NCBI GenBank assembly: GCA_917880885.1
Contig: OU862928.1
Location: 10,559,721 to 10,623,720 of the forward strand
Length of the DNA: 64,000 nt
Source of the DNA: Limnephilus marmoratus
Taxonomy: Eukaryota > Arthropoda > Insecta > Trichoptera > Limnephilidae
Direction: 5' to 3'
Shown here: positions 1 to 11,127 of the stretch, piece by piece
Position numbering within the stretch: the stretch's first letter is position 1
How the letters are laid out: every line of letters starts with the position of its first letter
Made by a program: the position numbers and the translations under genes
The notes under the pieces: model-generated
What the model saw: the letters and a program-made list of their open reading frames with translations, nothing else
Database searches by the model: none
What the model was told of the DNA's origin: nothing

Positions 1-333
1 GAGCCCTTATTTCAAGCTCTAACTCAGAAATTGCAAAACAGTGAGTTAGTTCACAATGGTTTGAGACAATACAATTGTTCATTGAGTTATAGAATAAAGA
101 AGAAGAAAATTTCAACAGTTCTCCGTTTAGATTTCATTTACAAAACTGTTTTTCACCGTCATTACGAAATTCAAAAGGGGAGACGATACTTTATCATGGC
201 ACGTGAGTGTGAGAATACAATTTTTATTATTCGAGGATAATTTTTGAACTGATTACTTACAATTGAATTTTTTTTTTTTAAATACACACTAAACGATTTT
301 ACAAAAATGTGTAAAAATATTATATGTTCGAAG
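1..333. other. no gene seen
   Basis: AT-rich sequence with only a 69-codon open frame that resembles no family I recognise. I see no splice-bounded exon, RNA gene or repeat end before the dispersed repeat starting near 334. Confidence 0.5.
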
Positions 334-526
334 GGAGACCGGCCAACTCAGAATGAAACCAACTCAGAACCACCTCAGAAAGGTCATAAAGAGTGATGAT
401 AAAAATTGGTTAAATAGGTTACGTTAGGTTAGGGTTAACGGGTATTTTAAAATTATTTTTTTCATAGCTTTAAATGACTTTTCGAAGAGTTGTTGAGTTG
501 ACTTGATTCTAAGTTGGCATGGAACC
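334..526. repeat. short dispersed inverted-repeat element, copy 1
   Basis: The left end reads GACCGGCCAACTCAGAA and the right end TTCTAAGTTGGCATGGAACC, so CCAACTCAGAA and its complement face each other. The interior carries the same 'ggttaggttagggtta' and 'attttaaaattattttt' blocks as the copies at 7594-7722 and 8877-9025. Size and shape suggest a MITE. No target duplication was certain. Confidence 0.6.
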
Positions 527-528
527 GT

Positions 529-1480
529 TGAGAGTTATTCTAAAATTTTCTTATTAGTGACATATCGTCACTTCAGTTGGACAGTTCTAACTTCACTTCC
601 CCTTGTTCTGAGAGATATGAGAAGTCAAAGTTTACGAAGACCTGCACTCATTATCTATTTACCAATTTCTAATTTTGTGGTTGAATCTTGTGTAAAGTAT
701 TTTAATTGAACATATTTTAAAGGAAAATATGTAAATAGGCCGTATACTTATAGTTTTAGAATACACCTAAACATGCAGATAGAACCATGTGCAACCAGCT
801 AGGGCATAATAATTCATTGCACAAGGTTCTAACTACATTTCCCTAATGCAATTCCAAACTAGGGACACGTCCTATTTACGTAAATATTTTCTATTAAAAT
901 ATGATAAACTAGAATACTTTATACAAGATTATTATACAATAGATTACAAAAATTTGTTTTTGTAAACTTTGAAACCCCAAAACAAGGTAAGGCGAAGTTA
1001 GAACCTTATCCAACCAAAGTGACGAACTACATTACTACGTTCTTACTACGGATGACATTTCTAAGGTGTCACTTACACTATAAAATACAATCATATTTTA
1101 ATGAAAACGGGCTCTTAAATGGAATGAAAACAATAATGTTGTGAACAAAACGGTTTCTTTCATATTTATTTCATAATTATTTGATAGTCACTTCAATATT
1201 GTATAAGAAAAATTCGCTATATAATCGCTTAAAAATCTTTGTTATTTCATAAGGTTATTTTTTACACATTAAAAAAAAACTGGATATATATTTTTTAAGT
1301 TTATCTATTGTTGAAAAAGGTATGAATTAATGATATAATGAATGATAACATTTTGTTTGATCTCTCAACACTTTGTTGTTAATTCATATATTTTTATCGC
1401 TTATAATTTTCTCTGTTTATCATTTTATTTTTAAATTTTATTATTTTGCTTTTACTTAGCTGTTTGATGACCGATATTTG
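529..1480. other. intergenic, no gene seen
   Basis: AT-rich sequence with scattered stops in all frames. I see no recognisable protein motif, tandem array or element end here. Confidence 0.4.
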
Positions 1481-1613
1481 CATGTGTTATTTTTATTAAA
1501 TTGTGAAATTATTAACCCCGATACAGGCGAACCCTAGTGAGGTTAATAATTACAAGCTAAAAAAATGTATTTAAATTGTAAAGAAGCAATAAATAAATAA
1601 ATAAAAAAAATTA
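1481..1613 (+). mobile_element. probable LINE 3' end with A-rich tail
   Basis: An 11-bp perfect inverted repeat (AATTATTAACC at 1507-1517, complement at 1541-1551) is followed by an A-rich tract of repeated AATA units ending near 1613. A stem-loop followed by an AATA tail is a usual LINE 3' end. No coding sequence remains upstream, so the family cannot be named. Confidence 0.35.
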
Positions 1614-1685
1614 ACCTTAAACATTACACCTCGTAGCAATGATCAAGCGTCAGATACAAACAAAATAGAGAATGTAAGTTGTAGT

Positions 1686-2505
1686 TAGGGATGTTACGAA
1701 TATTCGCATTCGCATTCGCATATGCGAATAATTCGCATCATTTTAAACATTCGCATTCGCAACAATCGTTGCGAATGTTTAGCGAATGCGAATGTATGCA
1801 GATCATGTGGTGACTCGCCCACTGTCCACGTGTCTTTTGTTTTTCGCGCCATTGAAAGCTATGGCGTTCTGCGTAAGCTGTTCTTAAGCCGTTTGAAGAA
1901 TCTACCCGCAACTTCAGCAGCTCGCACGCTTTGATTTCGTCCGTGATTCCTATTATTTACATCTTGAAAAAAAGTCTTGATGACATGGAGCTACCTACTG
2001 AGAATACTGAAACTGAGTGCGAAACCGTTAATAACATTATAATCAACTTTATTCAAGTTATCAAAAGCGACAAAAATAAAAAAGTTTTTTCAACCTGGAG
2101 AATGATTCTTTGTTCACAATCTTGACATTCCTGGACCCACGATACAAGCAAAAAAATTAGTGAGATCGTGAGAGACAAAGTCAACAATGATATTATATTG
2201 CAGTGCAGAATCTGGAGACACTATAAGCTGTGAAATCAAAGCTCAATTGAAGGCATATCTGCAAAATTGCTTTTTCTGAAATATGCCTCTTTTGAACTTC
2301 GATTATTAAATTTCTTAATTACGATTATAACTTACATACAGAATTGATTTATTGTTTTTTTTTATTATTATTAAAACGATGACTAATGTTGACTAAAGTT
2401 TTTTTTTTTATGTGATTCCTTAACATTCACTTTCGCACATTTGCACTCTGAATATTCGCATTCGCATTTGCGAATGTGAAAAATATCACATTCGTAACAT
2501 CCCTA
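1686..2505 (+). mobile_element. hAT element, internally deleted
   Basis: The ends are TAGGGATGTTACGAAT at the left and its complement ATTCGTAACATCCCTA at the right. They are flanked by a perfect 8-bp duplication GTTGTAGT (1678-1685 and 2506-2513), the length expected for hAT. Subterminal 'ATTCGCATTCGCA' motifs lie at both ends. At 2122-2148 a frame reads LTFLDPRYK, a motif of the C-terminal half of hAT transposases. The 820-bp length and fragmentary coding make it non-autonomous. Boundaries are certain; assignment to hAT rests on duplication length plus the motif. Confidence 0.88.
1931..2160 (+). pseudogene. hAT transposase remnant
   Basis: A short frame (1931-2125) with acidic residues runs into a frame-shifted segment encoding LTFLDPRYK (2122-2148), the conserved '(A)TFLDPR(Y/F)K' block of ZBED-type hAT transposases. 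The N-terminal zinc finger, most of the RNase-H-like catalytic core and the C-terminal dimerisation region are missing. It is a fossil inside the hAT element at 1686-2505 and cannot make an active enzyme. Confidence 0.6.
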
Positions 2506-2513
2506 GTTGTAGT

Positions 2514-3470
2514 GTATCTAAAAGCTTCCGGCTTTTAGACATAGATGGCAGTGCTAAGAACTGTCCTTAGACTTTGCTAGATGGCAGGTAGCTTAGCACC
2601 AGTGATAAGCAACAGAGGGTCCAGCAGCTCAGGGAGAATGGTCAGTAGAACTCTTCATTAGATTCAATTTAGCCAGCTCCTAGTTAGGTCGATTAACGAG
2701 GTTAATATTGTAATACGCGAAGTATTGAATAAATACAGATAATCATCAAGAATCTATTACATATTCCCAAAAGTAATCTCCTTCCAAGGTGTGTTGGAGA
2801 ATCTGTTAGTGTGAAGTAAAACCACAGAACACTGCAGTAAGTGATGTTAGTAATTTGAAAAATAAATGGAACTTGATTTTAGAATTTCTTCAAACAAGTC
2901 GCACCCAGGGAATAACAATGGCACAATTCCAAAAATGGCATTGTAGGGGCGTGTAAATAGCCCCTGACACGAGGGAATGACTACCCTATGTAAATTAACG
3001 AAAATTGAATTCTTCCCTATGTGACACAAAACAGTTGACCCAGCAATTCCAAAATCCAAAGTGAAACAAAACAATACTCACTCAGAGAATGCAGCTCATT
3101 GGCGATGTCCAACACAAAAGACACTTTTTTTCATTAAAAAAATATCAAGGCGGTATTGCATAATCTTAACAGATGTTTCGCACAGCAAGGAAGTTTCAAC
3201 AATGAAAACATAAATCTGCCTATCAATAATACGTGCCAAATCCTAGGCACAACAATAATTCACTCACTGGGTGAACCACTTGATAATGACTGACCAGTGA
3301 CATCTGTTGGCCTTTCACCAACACTCCCGTCGGAAGCAATTGCCTGCTTCACAGAGGTAAGGAAATGCATGAATATACCGAACTTCAAGTCACATAGGTA
3401 AATTCAATACAATACAAAAACCATAGATGGCGCCCTCATGGTCTCATAGCATAAATTATTAATTGATTAA
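2514..3470. other. no gene recognised
   Basis: The start carries a hairpin (TAAAAGC-ttccg-GCTTTTA, near 2519). The rest has short frames without recognisable domains. The end of the region is AT-rich with a possible donor site near 3356 (AGAG then GTAAGG). No element ends could be paired. Confidence 0.35.
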
Positions 3471-3785
3471 GAAAATGGATCCAAATATATTTATGGCGCA
3501 TATCCAGGGTAGCTATTCCCGAAGCGTTCTCGCTCGCAATCTCCGTCGAAAGTACGTCCGTTAGTCGACTTGGTGATTCCTGAGCTTGGTCGAAGTAACA
3601 TTCTTAGACGCCAAACGTCAAAAGTCACTCCACAACAACAACGAGTGGGTCTACCCAGTAGAAACACAGCAGCGAGTGGTGTGAAGTTGGCGTTATGAGT
3701 TGGCGTATCTATGCAATTAGCTGTCAAAATTTGGTATTATTGTTTTCCCGCGCGACCTTTCACACTCGCAATTTTCGCACCCGAC

Positions 3786-4041
3786 AATTGTATTTCCAGA
3801 ATACCTGATTGATCATAATCTAGATTTAGGTCTGATTGCTGGAGGATTGGCTCCACTTGAGCCTGGGGCTGTTAATAGAATTAACCTAGATTTAGTGGCT
3901 GGTAGAGCTGTTAGAAATAGGATAGTTCAAAATTCTTTCTGTATTTATACTAGTCTTTATTATCATTTTGTTGTTTTTTACTGTATATTATTTGTCAAGT
4001 GTCTGATCGTATTATTATTAATGATATTAGACAAACAATAG
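3786..4041 (+). pseudogene. possible Harbinger transposase C-terminal remnant
   Basis: After a plausible acceptor (TTTCCAG near 3798) a frame stays open to a stop at 4039-4041. It contains 'GRAVRNRIVQNSF', similar in pattern to the 'G-x-x-x-R-(N/D)-x-(I/L)-(I/V)-x-x-(Y/F)F' ending of PIF/Harbinger transposases. The upstream DDE domain is not visible and the last ~25 residues are hydrophobic and probably out of the original gene. No flanking terminal repeats were found. The assignment is weak; it could be an unrelated frame. Confidence 0.28.
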
Positions 4042-4059
4042 TGAGACCGAGTTGACAGG

Positions 4060-4490
4060 AAAAAGTAATGGAAGGTGTTGTCCAAGTACGGAGTGAATAC
4101 GAAGCTCATTCAGGCAATTGCGTCTCTATATGAGGGAAGCGTTGCATGTGGCTGATGTCAGCGTGATGTGTAAGATTAAGAAAGGGACACTCCGATGGTT
4201 TGGGCCTGTGGAGCGAATGAACGAGGAAAGGAGTGTATAAAGAATATATGATGCAAATGTGAATGGTGGAAGAAGTCGAGGACGCCCAAGAAAGACATGG
4301 CACGACCAAGTGAATCAGATACTTGAGTCGGGCCATGTCAAGAGTCAGAATAATAGAAGAGCATGTATGAGACGTTGTATGAATGTGAACAAGGCAAGGA
4401 ATGTGTGCCAAGACCGAGTTGTTTGGCGGTCCGTCTTCTCTGCCTACCCTTGCGGAGAAACGGCGTGATTGGTTAGTTAGTTAGTCAAAT
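4060..4490 (+). mobile_element. RTE LINE 3' fragment, internally deleted
   Basis: Two segments match the reverse-transcriptase ORF of RTE elements. The first encodes 'KYGVNTKLIQAIASLYEGS', the region after RT palm block 3. The second, after a large internal deletion, encodes 'GTLRWFGPVERMNEER' and 'GGRSRGRPRKTWHDQV', the conserved 3'-terminal region also present at 60848-61549. It ends in short tandem GTTA repeats, as RTE tails do. Stops and frameshifts show it is dead. Confidence 0.75.
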
Positions 4491-5142
4491 AATCAATGGT
4501 GAGGTGAGGCTGCGTTACAACAAACACTTCAAATACAATATTTTTTGTGATAATATAGTGATGTAAAATGTAAGAAAACAATGATGTGATCATAAAAAAT
4601 GTATTTAACATTAATATATCATTATTTTTTTTTAAATAATACAGAAACAACAGTTGTTAATATAAAATGTCAATATATTTTGTAATTCAGGCTAAAAATA
4701 AAGAATTAGTACTAATGAACTAATCAAGTCTGATATTTTCTATTATGAAACTAAAATGCAGTAGCATAATATCACAATTTATATCATATAACGCAGCAAA
4801 CATCATAGTTTCAGCTGTTCAATTACAACACTGCTATTGATATTGTCTACTAAATATCTTTGGTTAACTTTAAAGAAAAACATTATATTTATCTTCGATA
4901 AAACTAAAATGCAGTAGCATAATATCACAATTTATATCATATAACGCAGCAAACATCACAGCTTCAGCTGTTCAATTACAACACTGCTATTGATATTGTC
5001 TATTAAATATCTTTTGTTAATTTTAGAAAAATATTATATTTATCTTCGATAAAACTAAAATGCAGTAGCATAATATCACAATTTTTATCATAGAATGCAG
5101 AAAACAATACGGTTTCAGATGTTCAATTACAATTGTAATTAT

Positions 5143-5408
5143 TGTGGTGAACGTATGTCTTGCGGTATAAAAGAGACATGCATGTATGAGTGAGACAGCA
5201 TGAGTAACGTATAAAAGGGTGTGATTGCTGTCTCTCGTCCTCTTTGCATTCTGGCTTCCTACGAAGCACACCTGTACACAATCTCGGAATAAACGTCATT
5301 AGTCTACCTACGACTTACTCACCCTGTACTGAGATCACCTCAACAAGGAATCTGGATCCACACCACGGAGTCCAGAGGTAATGTTGATAACCGGCCACGG
5401 TCATCACA
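5143..5408 (+). mobile_element. solo LTR
   Basis: Starts TGTGGTGAACG and ends GGTCATCACA, flanked by a 5-bp duplication ATTAT (5138-5142, 5409-5413). The neighbouring repeat near 5860-5890 shows the same sequence without the insert, which fixes both borders. It carries a TATA box (TATAAAAG, 5166), a second TATAAAAG at 5211, and AATAAA (5288-5293), the promoter and polyadenylation signals of an LTR. No internal region is present, as after recombination between two LTRs. Superfamily unknown. Confidence 0.88.
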
Positions 5409-6029
5409 ATTATTTCAACATATTTTGTATTACAAGCGAAAAATAAACAATTAGTATACTGATGAAACTAATCAAGTCTGATATTTTCTAGTAAATTATT
5501 TTCTGGTGTTAATTAGTTAAACATTATAATTATACAATATAAAAATACAACTTGCATTCATTACCCTGATATTGTATACTAACTATCTTTGGTTAATTTA
5601 AAAAAAAAAAACATTATATTTATCTCAGATAAAACTAAAATGCAGTAGCATAATATCACAATTTATATCATATATAACGCAGCAAACATCACAGCTTCAG
5701 CTGTTCAATTACAATACTGCTATTGATATTGTCTACTAAATATCTTTGGTTAATTTTAGAAAAACATTATATTTATCTTCGATAAAACTAAAATGCAGTA
5801 GCATAATATCACAACTTTTATCATAGAATGCAGAAAACAATACGGTTTCAGATGTTCAATTACAATTGTAATTATTTCAACATATTTTGTATTACAAGCG
5901 AAAAATAATCAATTCGTACACTGATGAAACTAATCAAGTCTGATATTTTCTGGTGTTAATTAGTTAAACATTAAAATTATACATGATACAAATAAAACTT
6001 GCATTCATTACCCTGATATTGTATACTAA

Positions 6030-7006
6030 GGGCGGCTTGCACCAACTATCGCTAATTTTATCTTAAATTGTATTTAACTAAATGCATTTAAGTCACTAAA
6101 TACATTTAACTTAAATGTGTTTAGTTTCGTCCTGCACCAAGCTGTTGGAGCGGTTATTTAGTTAAATGTCATTTAGCATCGGTAAAACAGTTACCGCCGT
6201 TAACGCGTCGGTAAAACAGTTGCATCGTTCCTTAGCACCACCCACACGCACACTTTCTGCACAGCGACTTGAAGTGGCAGGGGCACGATCGCTCCAAATT
6301 GTCCGTGTGGGGGGTTCTTAAATTTGCGAGTGTCATCATATTTTGAGGTTATGTTGTGGTTGCGTAGTGTATTATTTTGATCCAGAAAATGAGTGCTCAA
6401 ATAAATAAATCCCGAGCGAGAGCTCTTAACTTTTCGAAGGAGGAACAATTTAGTAATGGAGTTGGTTCAGCTACAAAAAGAGTCATTACAAATAGAAATT
6501 GTGCACAAGAAACAAATTAATGAATCATTTAGATTACAAGAAAAAATCAATATCCTCCATAAATAAATCAATAAGTACCTATTCCTCGATAATGAGTATT
6601 GCGAGAAATCTTTGAAACTTTCTGGCACTGTATCACATAAATTTGTTCTTGTGTATACTTCTCTCACTACAAACGGTCTACCTACTTATAAAATCTAAAA
6701 TTTCTTCGTCAACTTCAGAATAAAAAACCCAAATGTCCATCGTGAATACAAATTAATAAATGAGAAAGATTTCAGAAATATTAGACAATCGGAAATCGAA
6801 GGAATAACCTAAAAAAATTGACAGAAGTTGCTCGCTAAACATGTTTAACTCAGTTAAACAGCCCTTTTTGGGTATTTAACTTTGACAGTTCTTTAAATGC
6901 GTTTAACGACAAAAATTTTGTGGTGCAAGACGCCAAGTCGACTTAAATCAAATAATGTGTTTAACTTGGTATTTAAATCACATTTAACTTTTGGTGCAAG
7001 CCGCCC
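6030..7006 (+). mobile_element. PIF/Harbinger element, non-autonomous
   Basis: Inverted ends GGGCGGCTTGCACCAA and TTGGTGCAAGCCGCCC are flanked by a 3-bp TAA duplication (6027-6029, 7007-7009). The related repeat near 5570-5590 reads straight through the target (TATACTAACTATC), confirming the insertion. The 977-bp interior keeps the end of an accessory gene but no transposase. Ends and TAA target fit PIF/Harbinger. Confidence 0.9.
6455..6565 (+). pseudogene. C-terminal fragment of Harbinger accessory protein
   Basis: A 36-codon frame starting at the ATG near 6455 reads 'MELVQLQKESLQIEIVHKK' and ends at a stop near 6563. It is a short amphipathic, Leu/Lys/Glu-rich helix of the kind that ends the Myb/SANT- or MADF-like second protein of PIF/Harbinger elements. 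That protein normally helps the transposase bind DNA. The DNA-binding domain is absent, so only the tail remains within the deleted element. Confidence 0.4.
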
Positions 7007-7024
7007 TAACTATCTTTGGTTAAT

Positions 7025-7369
7025 TTAAAAAAAAAAAAACATTTTTAACTCCGAGATAAAACTAAAATGGGTAGGAGGTACCACAAGGGGAGTTGTGGCC
7101 TCCGAGAACAGCGGCACCTCAACAGTCTGACATCTGCTGCAGCCAGCATCAGACTGTGGTCCTCCAAGTGATTCAAAGTCGAAGTTGACCTCCCCATGTT
7201 GAACTTCCGTGTGGCCCGTAATCAAGACTGGGCTGATTGACTGTAGTATCAGCTCGTCAGTCGCGTTGAGGCTGACTGCTGGCTCTGGTGGTCCGCCTCC
7301 CGTCCCGGCCGCATGCCGCCTCAAGGAGGCATGCTTTAACTTGGCCTTTGACCGTAAGTCTTGCCAAGT
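7025..7369 (-). pseudogene. Myb/SANT-like DNA-binding protein, exon 2
   Basis: Read on the minus strand after an acceptor (ATCTTTTCAG), the exon starts TWQDLRSKAKLKHASLRR and continues 'HAAGTGGGPPEPAVSL'. This is the third helix plus the 'TGGGP' linker of the Myb/SANT-like domain (Zeste/apontic type, Pfam Myb_DNA-bind_5 family). It joins exon 1 (7844-8035) in phase 0. The last codons run into flanking repeat sequence, so the true 3' end is uncertain. Such proteins are transcription-factor-like or accessory proteins of Harbinger elements. Because exon 1 carries an in-frame stop, it is listed as a pseudogene. Confidence 0.7.
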
Positions 7370-7843
7370 CTGAAAAGATTTTTGAATTATATTAATTATT
7401 TACACAAAATATTGGTGGAAAGACACTTTATAAGATCTTAAACTATTCAAAAAGCAGGACAACGTCAATATCAAACAATTTTACTTGAATTTTAAAACAA
7501 TCAGCTTTGAAATAACGTAGCCCCATTATCATTCTTTTCAATATTGTGATTTTCAAAACATATAAATTAGGCTAAACGAAACACCATGTGAGCGGTGACC
7601 GGACAGCTTAGAACCTCTTCAGTAAACTGATGATAAAAAATATATTAAAAAATGGTTAAATATGTTAGGGTTTTAATGACTTCAAAGAGATGTCGAGTTG
7701 ACTTGATTAGGCATGGAATCCATGTTAGATGTGAGCATGGTGTTTGTTTTATTGAATAAAAATTTGTCGTAGGCAGAGCTTCATCTGAACGAAGCATTAG
7801 GGTAACAAATAGACATTTTAAGTGGAAATGAATCAAAACAAAC
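7370..7843 (-). other. intron of the Myb/SANT-like gene
   Basis: Begins GTTTGT (7843 downwards) and ends TTTTCAG (7370) on the minus strand. Joining the two exons keeps the Myb/SANT-like domain in frame. Copy 2 of the short dispersed inverted-repeat element (7594-7722) lies inside. Confidence 0.6.
7594..7722. repeat. short dispersed inverted-repeat element, copy 2
   Basis: Diverged copy: starts GGTGACCGGACAGCTTAGAA and ends near GATTAGGCATGGAATCC, with the shared 'atggttaaatatgttaggg' interior. Lies in the intron of the Myb/SANT-like gene. Confidence 0.5.
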
Positions 7844-8035
7844 CTTTCTCCAATGTTTGAAATCTTTGTTGTCCCCTGCCATGGCATTCAATTTTTCGGC
7901 AATCGCCACCCATCTCCGTCTGGATTCGGCGAAGGTAAATGTTGAGGAAAATTTGCCACTCACAAGTTCCACATCCGAACTTACTAATTCAATTAGTAAT
8001 TATTTCTGAGCAATCGCGATGTAATCCGCGGCCAT
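7844..8035 (-). pseudogene. Myb/SANT-like DNA-binding protein, exon 1
   Basis: From an ATG at 8035 the minus strand reads MAADYIAIAQK, then an in-frame TAA (8000-8002), then LLIELVSSDVELVSGKF and 'FAESRRRWVAIAEKLNAMAG', ending at a GT donor after KHWRK. The pattern W-x-x-I-A-x-x-L-N-x-x-x-G is that of Myb/SANT-like domains found in insect regulatory proteins and Harbinger accessory proteins. The stop falls in helix 1, so the gene is probably inactive unless translation starts downstream. Joined to exon 2 it covers the whole domain. Confidence 0.68.
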
Positions 8036-8764
8036 TTCTGTTGTTGTTTTGTTTTTAGTCTGACAGTGACACCATAGAAATCTCAAGCCGCGTCCAAATA
8101 CGTGGCAAGCCTCTGCAAGCGTCCACAAGCCCCAGCGCTGGTGCCGCGCGTGTGGCTTGGCTTGCGTAGGCTTGCAAGAGCTTGCGAGAGCTTGCCGCCG
8201 ATCCGATCGAGGTCGGATATTTTGGCCACAAGCGGCAAGCGCTCGGTCGCGCTCAGTGGAACTTCGGAGCTGGTGGCGAATGCACGCCTTTTTTGCTCCG
8301 TGCGGTCTATGATAATATTACGAGACATATGAATATGAATGGCGTATGAGGCGAGCCTGACTTATTATTCTTATTAAAATGTTTAAGTACATAAATTTAA
8401 TGCACTAACGTAATTTATTGCGACTGGATTTACCTAAAGAGTCAAAATAAATAAATAATATTTTATTGATGATTTATACAGTATTATTACAAAAAAAACA
8501 TGATTTTTGTTAGAATAACTTTTTTTTATAATACAAGGCAATATTATATAAAGACAAGTGATCTTCGAGTTCGAACTTCTTTGGCACCGTTGTGATTTGA
8601 AACTCGATGAAACGAAAAAGTGGCACTAAAAAGAGACAAAAATCTATAGGATTTAGCCTGCAAGATAATGTCTCCTCTTTGTGCGGTGCTTCGTAGCTTC
8701 CCCACTCTTTTCTACCTTAGTTTTCTGAAGGTTTCACTTTTACCGCGTGTGAACTAGACATTGT

Positions 8765-8815
8765 ATTTTTCTGTGTCTTGTTCTTTTTCATATTTTTATT
8801 AGTATTATCTTCTTC
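8765..8815. repeat. partial copy of the foldback arm seen at 12918-12977
   Basis: TTTTCTGTGTCTTGTTCTTT through TATTATCTTCTTC matches the right arm of the foldback at 12808-12977 with a few changes. No partner arm is present here. Confidence 0.5.
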
Positions 8816-8876
8816 AATGGTTCAATGGTATTAAAAATATATTATCCCCTTGTCTTTTATTTCGCGTTAAAATAAA

Positions 8877-9025
8877 GGTGACCGGCCAACTCAGAAAGGT
8901 CACGATAAAAAAAATGATTAAGTTAGGTTAGGGTTACCGGCAATTTTAAAATTATTTTTTCATAGCTTTTAAAGATCTTTCTGAGGTGTTTCTCAGTTGG
9001 TTTCATTCTGAGTTGGCATGGAACC
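8877..9025. repeat. short dispersed inverted-repeat element, copy 3
   Basis: Best-kept copy: starts GGTGACCGGCCAACTCAGAA and ends CATTCTGAGTTGGCATGGAA. CCAACTCAGAA and TTCTGAGTTGG are exact complements. Interior 'aagttaggttagggttaccgg' as in copy 1. Confidence 0.65.
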
Positions 9026-9209
9026 AAAATAAAAATAGATTAACGCAAACATAGTATAGCCTTAGAGTAACAATATATACTCTAAGGTAGACGTCCGCCG
9101 CGCTTGGATGCTCCGAACACACTGGCGCGCTCGCAAGTGTGTGGATGCCAGCCATTCGCTTGCCAGAGCTTGCCTGAGCTTGCGACAAGCTGCTTGTCGC
9201 AAGCATTTG

Positions 9210-9871
9210 GGCGTAGCATCAAAAACACCAAGAACATAGACAATATTCACAGGGCTGCCAATATAATCATCACTTCGATCGGTCGACGTTCAAGAATACG
9301 TAAAATTGAAGGATTCGACAAAGTTCGTCGCGACGACGATAAATTTTCGCTCTCTTCGAGGCGCATAACGAGGAACTTTTGATCGACCGTCAGGAATAGG
9401 GCCCCAGGCATTTTTGAGTTAAGTATGCAGAAATGTTCTTGGATATCTTTTTCATCCTCGAAAAAAACCTCATAATTCTTAAAAATATTTTAGTGGCTTT
9501 AAAAGCCAAAATGTCATCGTTAAATTACAACATTTTAGTCATATTCAAGCAAAAATAATGGCACGATGATCATTGTGGAACATATTAAACATAAGATGGC
9601 ATAAGTGAGGGAATTTCACGTCGATGTCGAGTTGTGCCTCTGTTTTTGCGAATGTTTTTGGAATTCTACGGTCTAAATTCATAGAATCAGTTCATTTAGC
9701 TTTCTGATAGCGCGGTTTTTTTGAGCGATTCGCATTTTACAAGGTCAATAAGCTATTTTTGTTGTGTTACCAGTTACATAAGACATTAAATAACATATAA
9801 TGATGTCCAGCCGAGCTGATAGGATTGTGAGAATGATAAAAAAGGCACAAGATAAACAAATTCAATTTGTG
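9210..9871. other. no gene seen
   Basis: Mixed sequence with short open frames only. 9250-9400 is locally GC-richer (GATCGGTCGACG...) but shows no domain I recognise. Confidence 0.4.
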
Positions 9872-11127
9872 AGGTGGGTATGGGTACCTCCACCAGGGTA
9901 ACCATTTATTTGATAACCAACACCTCTGCCATAGGTCACCCCAAGTGGTTCGCTACGTTTGGTTTGGTGACTTAGCAGGGGTGCCCGGGTTCATGGGGTG
10001 AGGTTTGTCCAGGTCTTGGCGGCTCGTCAGCCAGGTCAGCCCGACGGCTGCGTGGTGGGCAGGAGCGGGTGAGACTGATTGAGGGAGGTCTTCTATCCTT
10101 TCCAGCCAGAATATTTCGACCCACCGCACAGTGGGCGGAATGAAGAAAAAACGCGAATTAAGTGGTTTTTGCAAAAGTTAATTTTTTAAATGTGTATATT
10201 TTTTTTAGTGTAGTTAAATAGTTTCTGCACTTTATGTGATTATTTAAATATGTCAATAGCGCTTGACGGAAGTTTGGCAAGGCCGCAAAGTGTGTCGTAA
10301 ATTTGATGTTCGACATCGCGTTTTTCCATTCTCTCCTACGCGTGAGCACATACGGTTGTGTATTAAGTGACGTTTAGATATATATACAAAAGTTTTTTTT
10401 GTCTGATATTTTTCAAGGTATTTTCTATTTAATTTCCTAAATTATATATCAATATCACATGTGTGTGAGATTTGAACTCACATCTAATTTTCCACTATTT
10501 TTATATTTTTTTACTGTTAAAATGCTTATTTCAATTAGCATTTAGAAACAAAATATCGTTTGTACCCATTTATGAATATGTACATATTGTAGACTGAAGT
10601 TTCACCTTTAATATCATATATAAATTGTGATCATCTTTTGTCCTCCGTTGAACAAAGTTTTTATTTTCAGGAAGGCCTATAAGCTTTCCCCGGAGAGAAT
10701 TATTCGAGGTATTAAATGTACAGGGTATAGCCCAGGCAACGAAGGAAAAATAGGGGAAATAATTCATGTAGAAGCCAATTTTGGCACAGTTGTAGGGGAA
10801 GGTGTCCTTAACAAAATACTAAAAGTACTGGGGGGTGGGGGTGGAGCTAAGGGGGAGGGGGGGGTTTAAAGGTCCCTTTTTTCAGTTTTTCGTTAATAAC
10901 TCAAAAACTACTGCCTCTAGCGAAAAAGTGTTCAGGTACTAAATTATCTCCATAAAATTCTCTACAAAAAAGGTTCTATAAACTTTTTTGTTAGGATCAA
11001 TGCTTAAGCAGATAGGGAGGGGGGAAAATGTAACATTAAAAAAAAAACTGTTTTAATTTTTAAAAATGAAATGTTTGTCGGTAAAAATCAAATGCTTATT
11101 GTTAAAAAATCAAATAATTAATGCTTA

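Larger units (their letters stand above)
4545..7060. repeat. ~152-bp tandem-repeat block with larger duplicated units
   Basis: The phrase AAACTAAAATGCAGTAGCAT begins copies at about 4747, 4901, 5052, 5632 and 5785, giving local periods of 151-154 bp. A longer flanking unit (TTGTATTACAAGCG through CCCTGATATTGTATACTAA) appears twice, near 5411-5590 and 5873-6029. A solo LTR and a Harbinger element interrupt different copies, and the other copy provides the uninterrupted sequence in each case. No coding potential was seen in the repeat itself. Confidence 0.8.
8092..9213. mobile_element. possible TIR element rich in GCTTGC motifs
   Basis: The left end (CGTCCAAATACGTGGCAAGC) resembles the complement of the right end (GACAAGC...GCATTTGGGCG), and GCTTGC motifs cluster in both (8104-8205, 9155-9205). 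The right cluster contains a perfect 13-bp hairpin (GCTTGCGACAAGC at 9178-9190, complement 9192-9204, 1-nt loop). The interior holds a SINE-like piece and another small repeat. I found no target duplication, so borders are tentative. Confidence 0.3.

Noticed and set aside
8083..8332. overlapping plus and minus frames of ~80 codons
   Set aside because: Created by GCTTGC-rich subterminal repeats; no conserved domain and both strands equally open.
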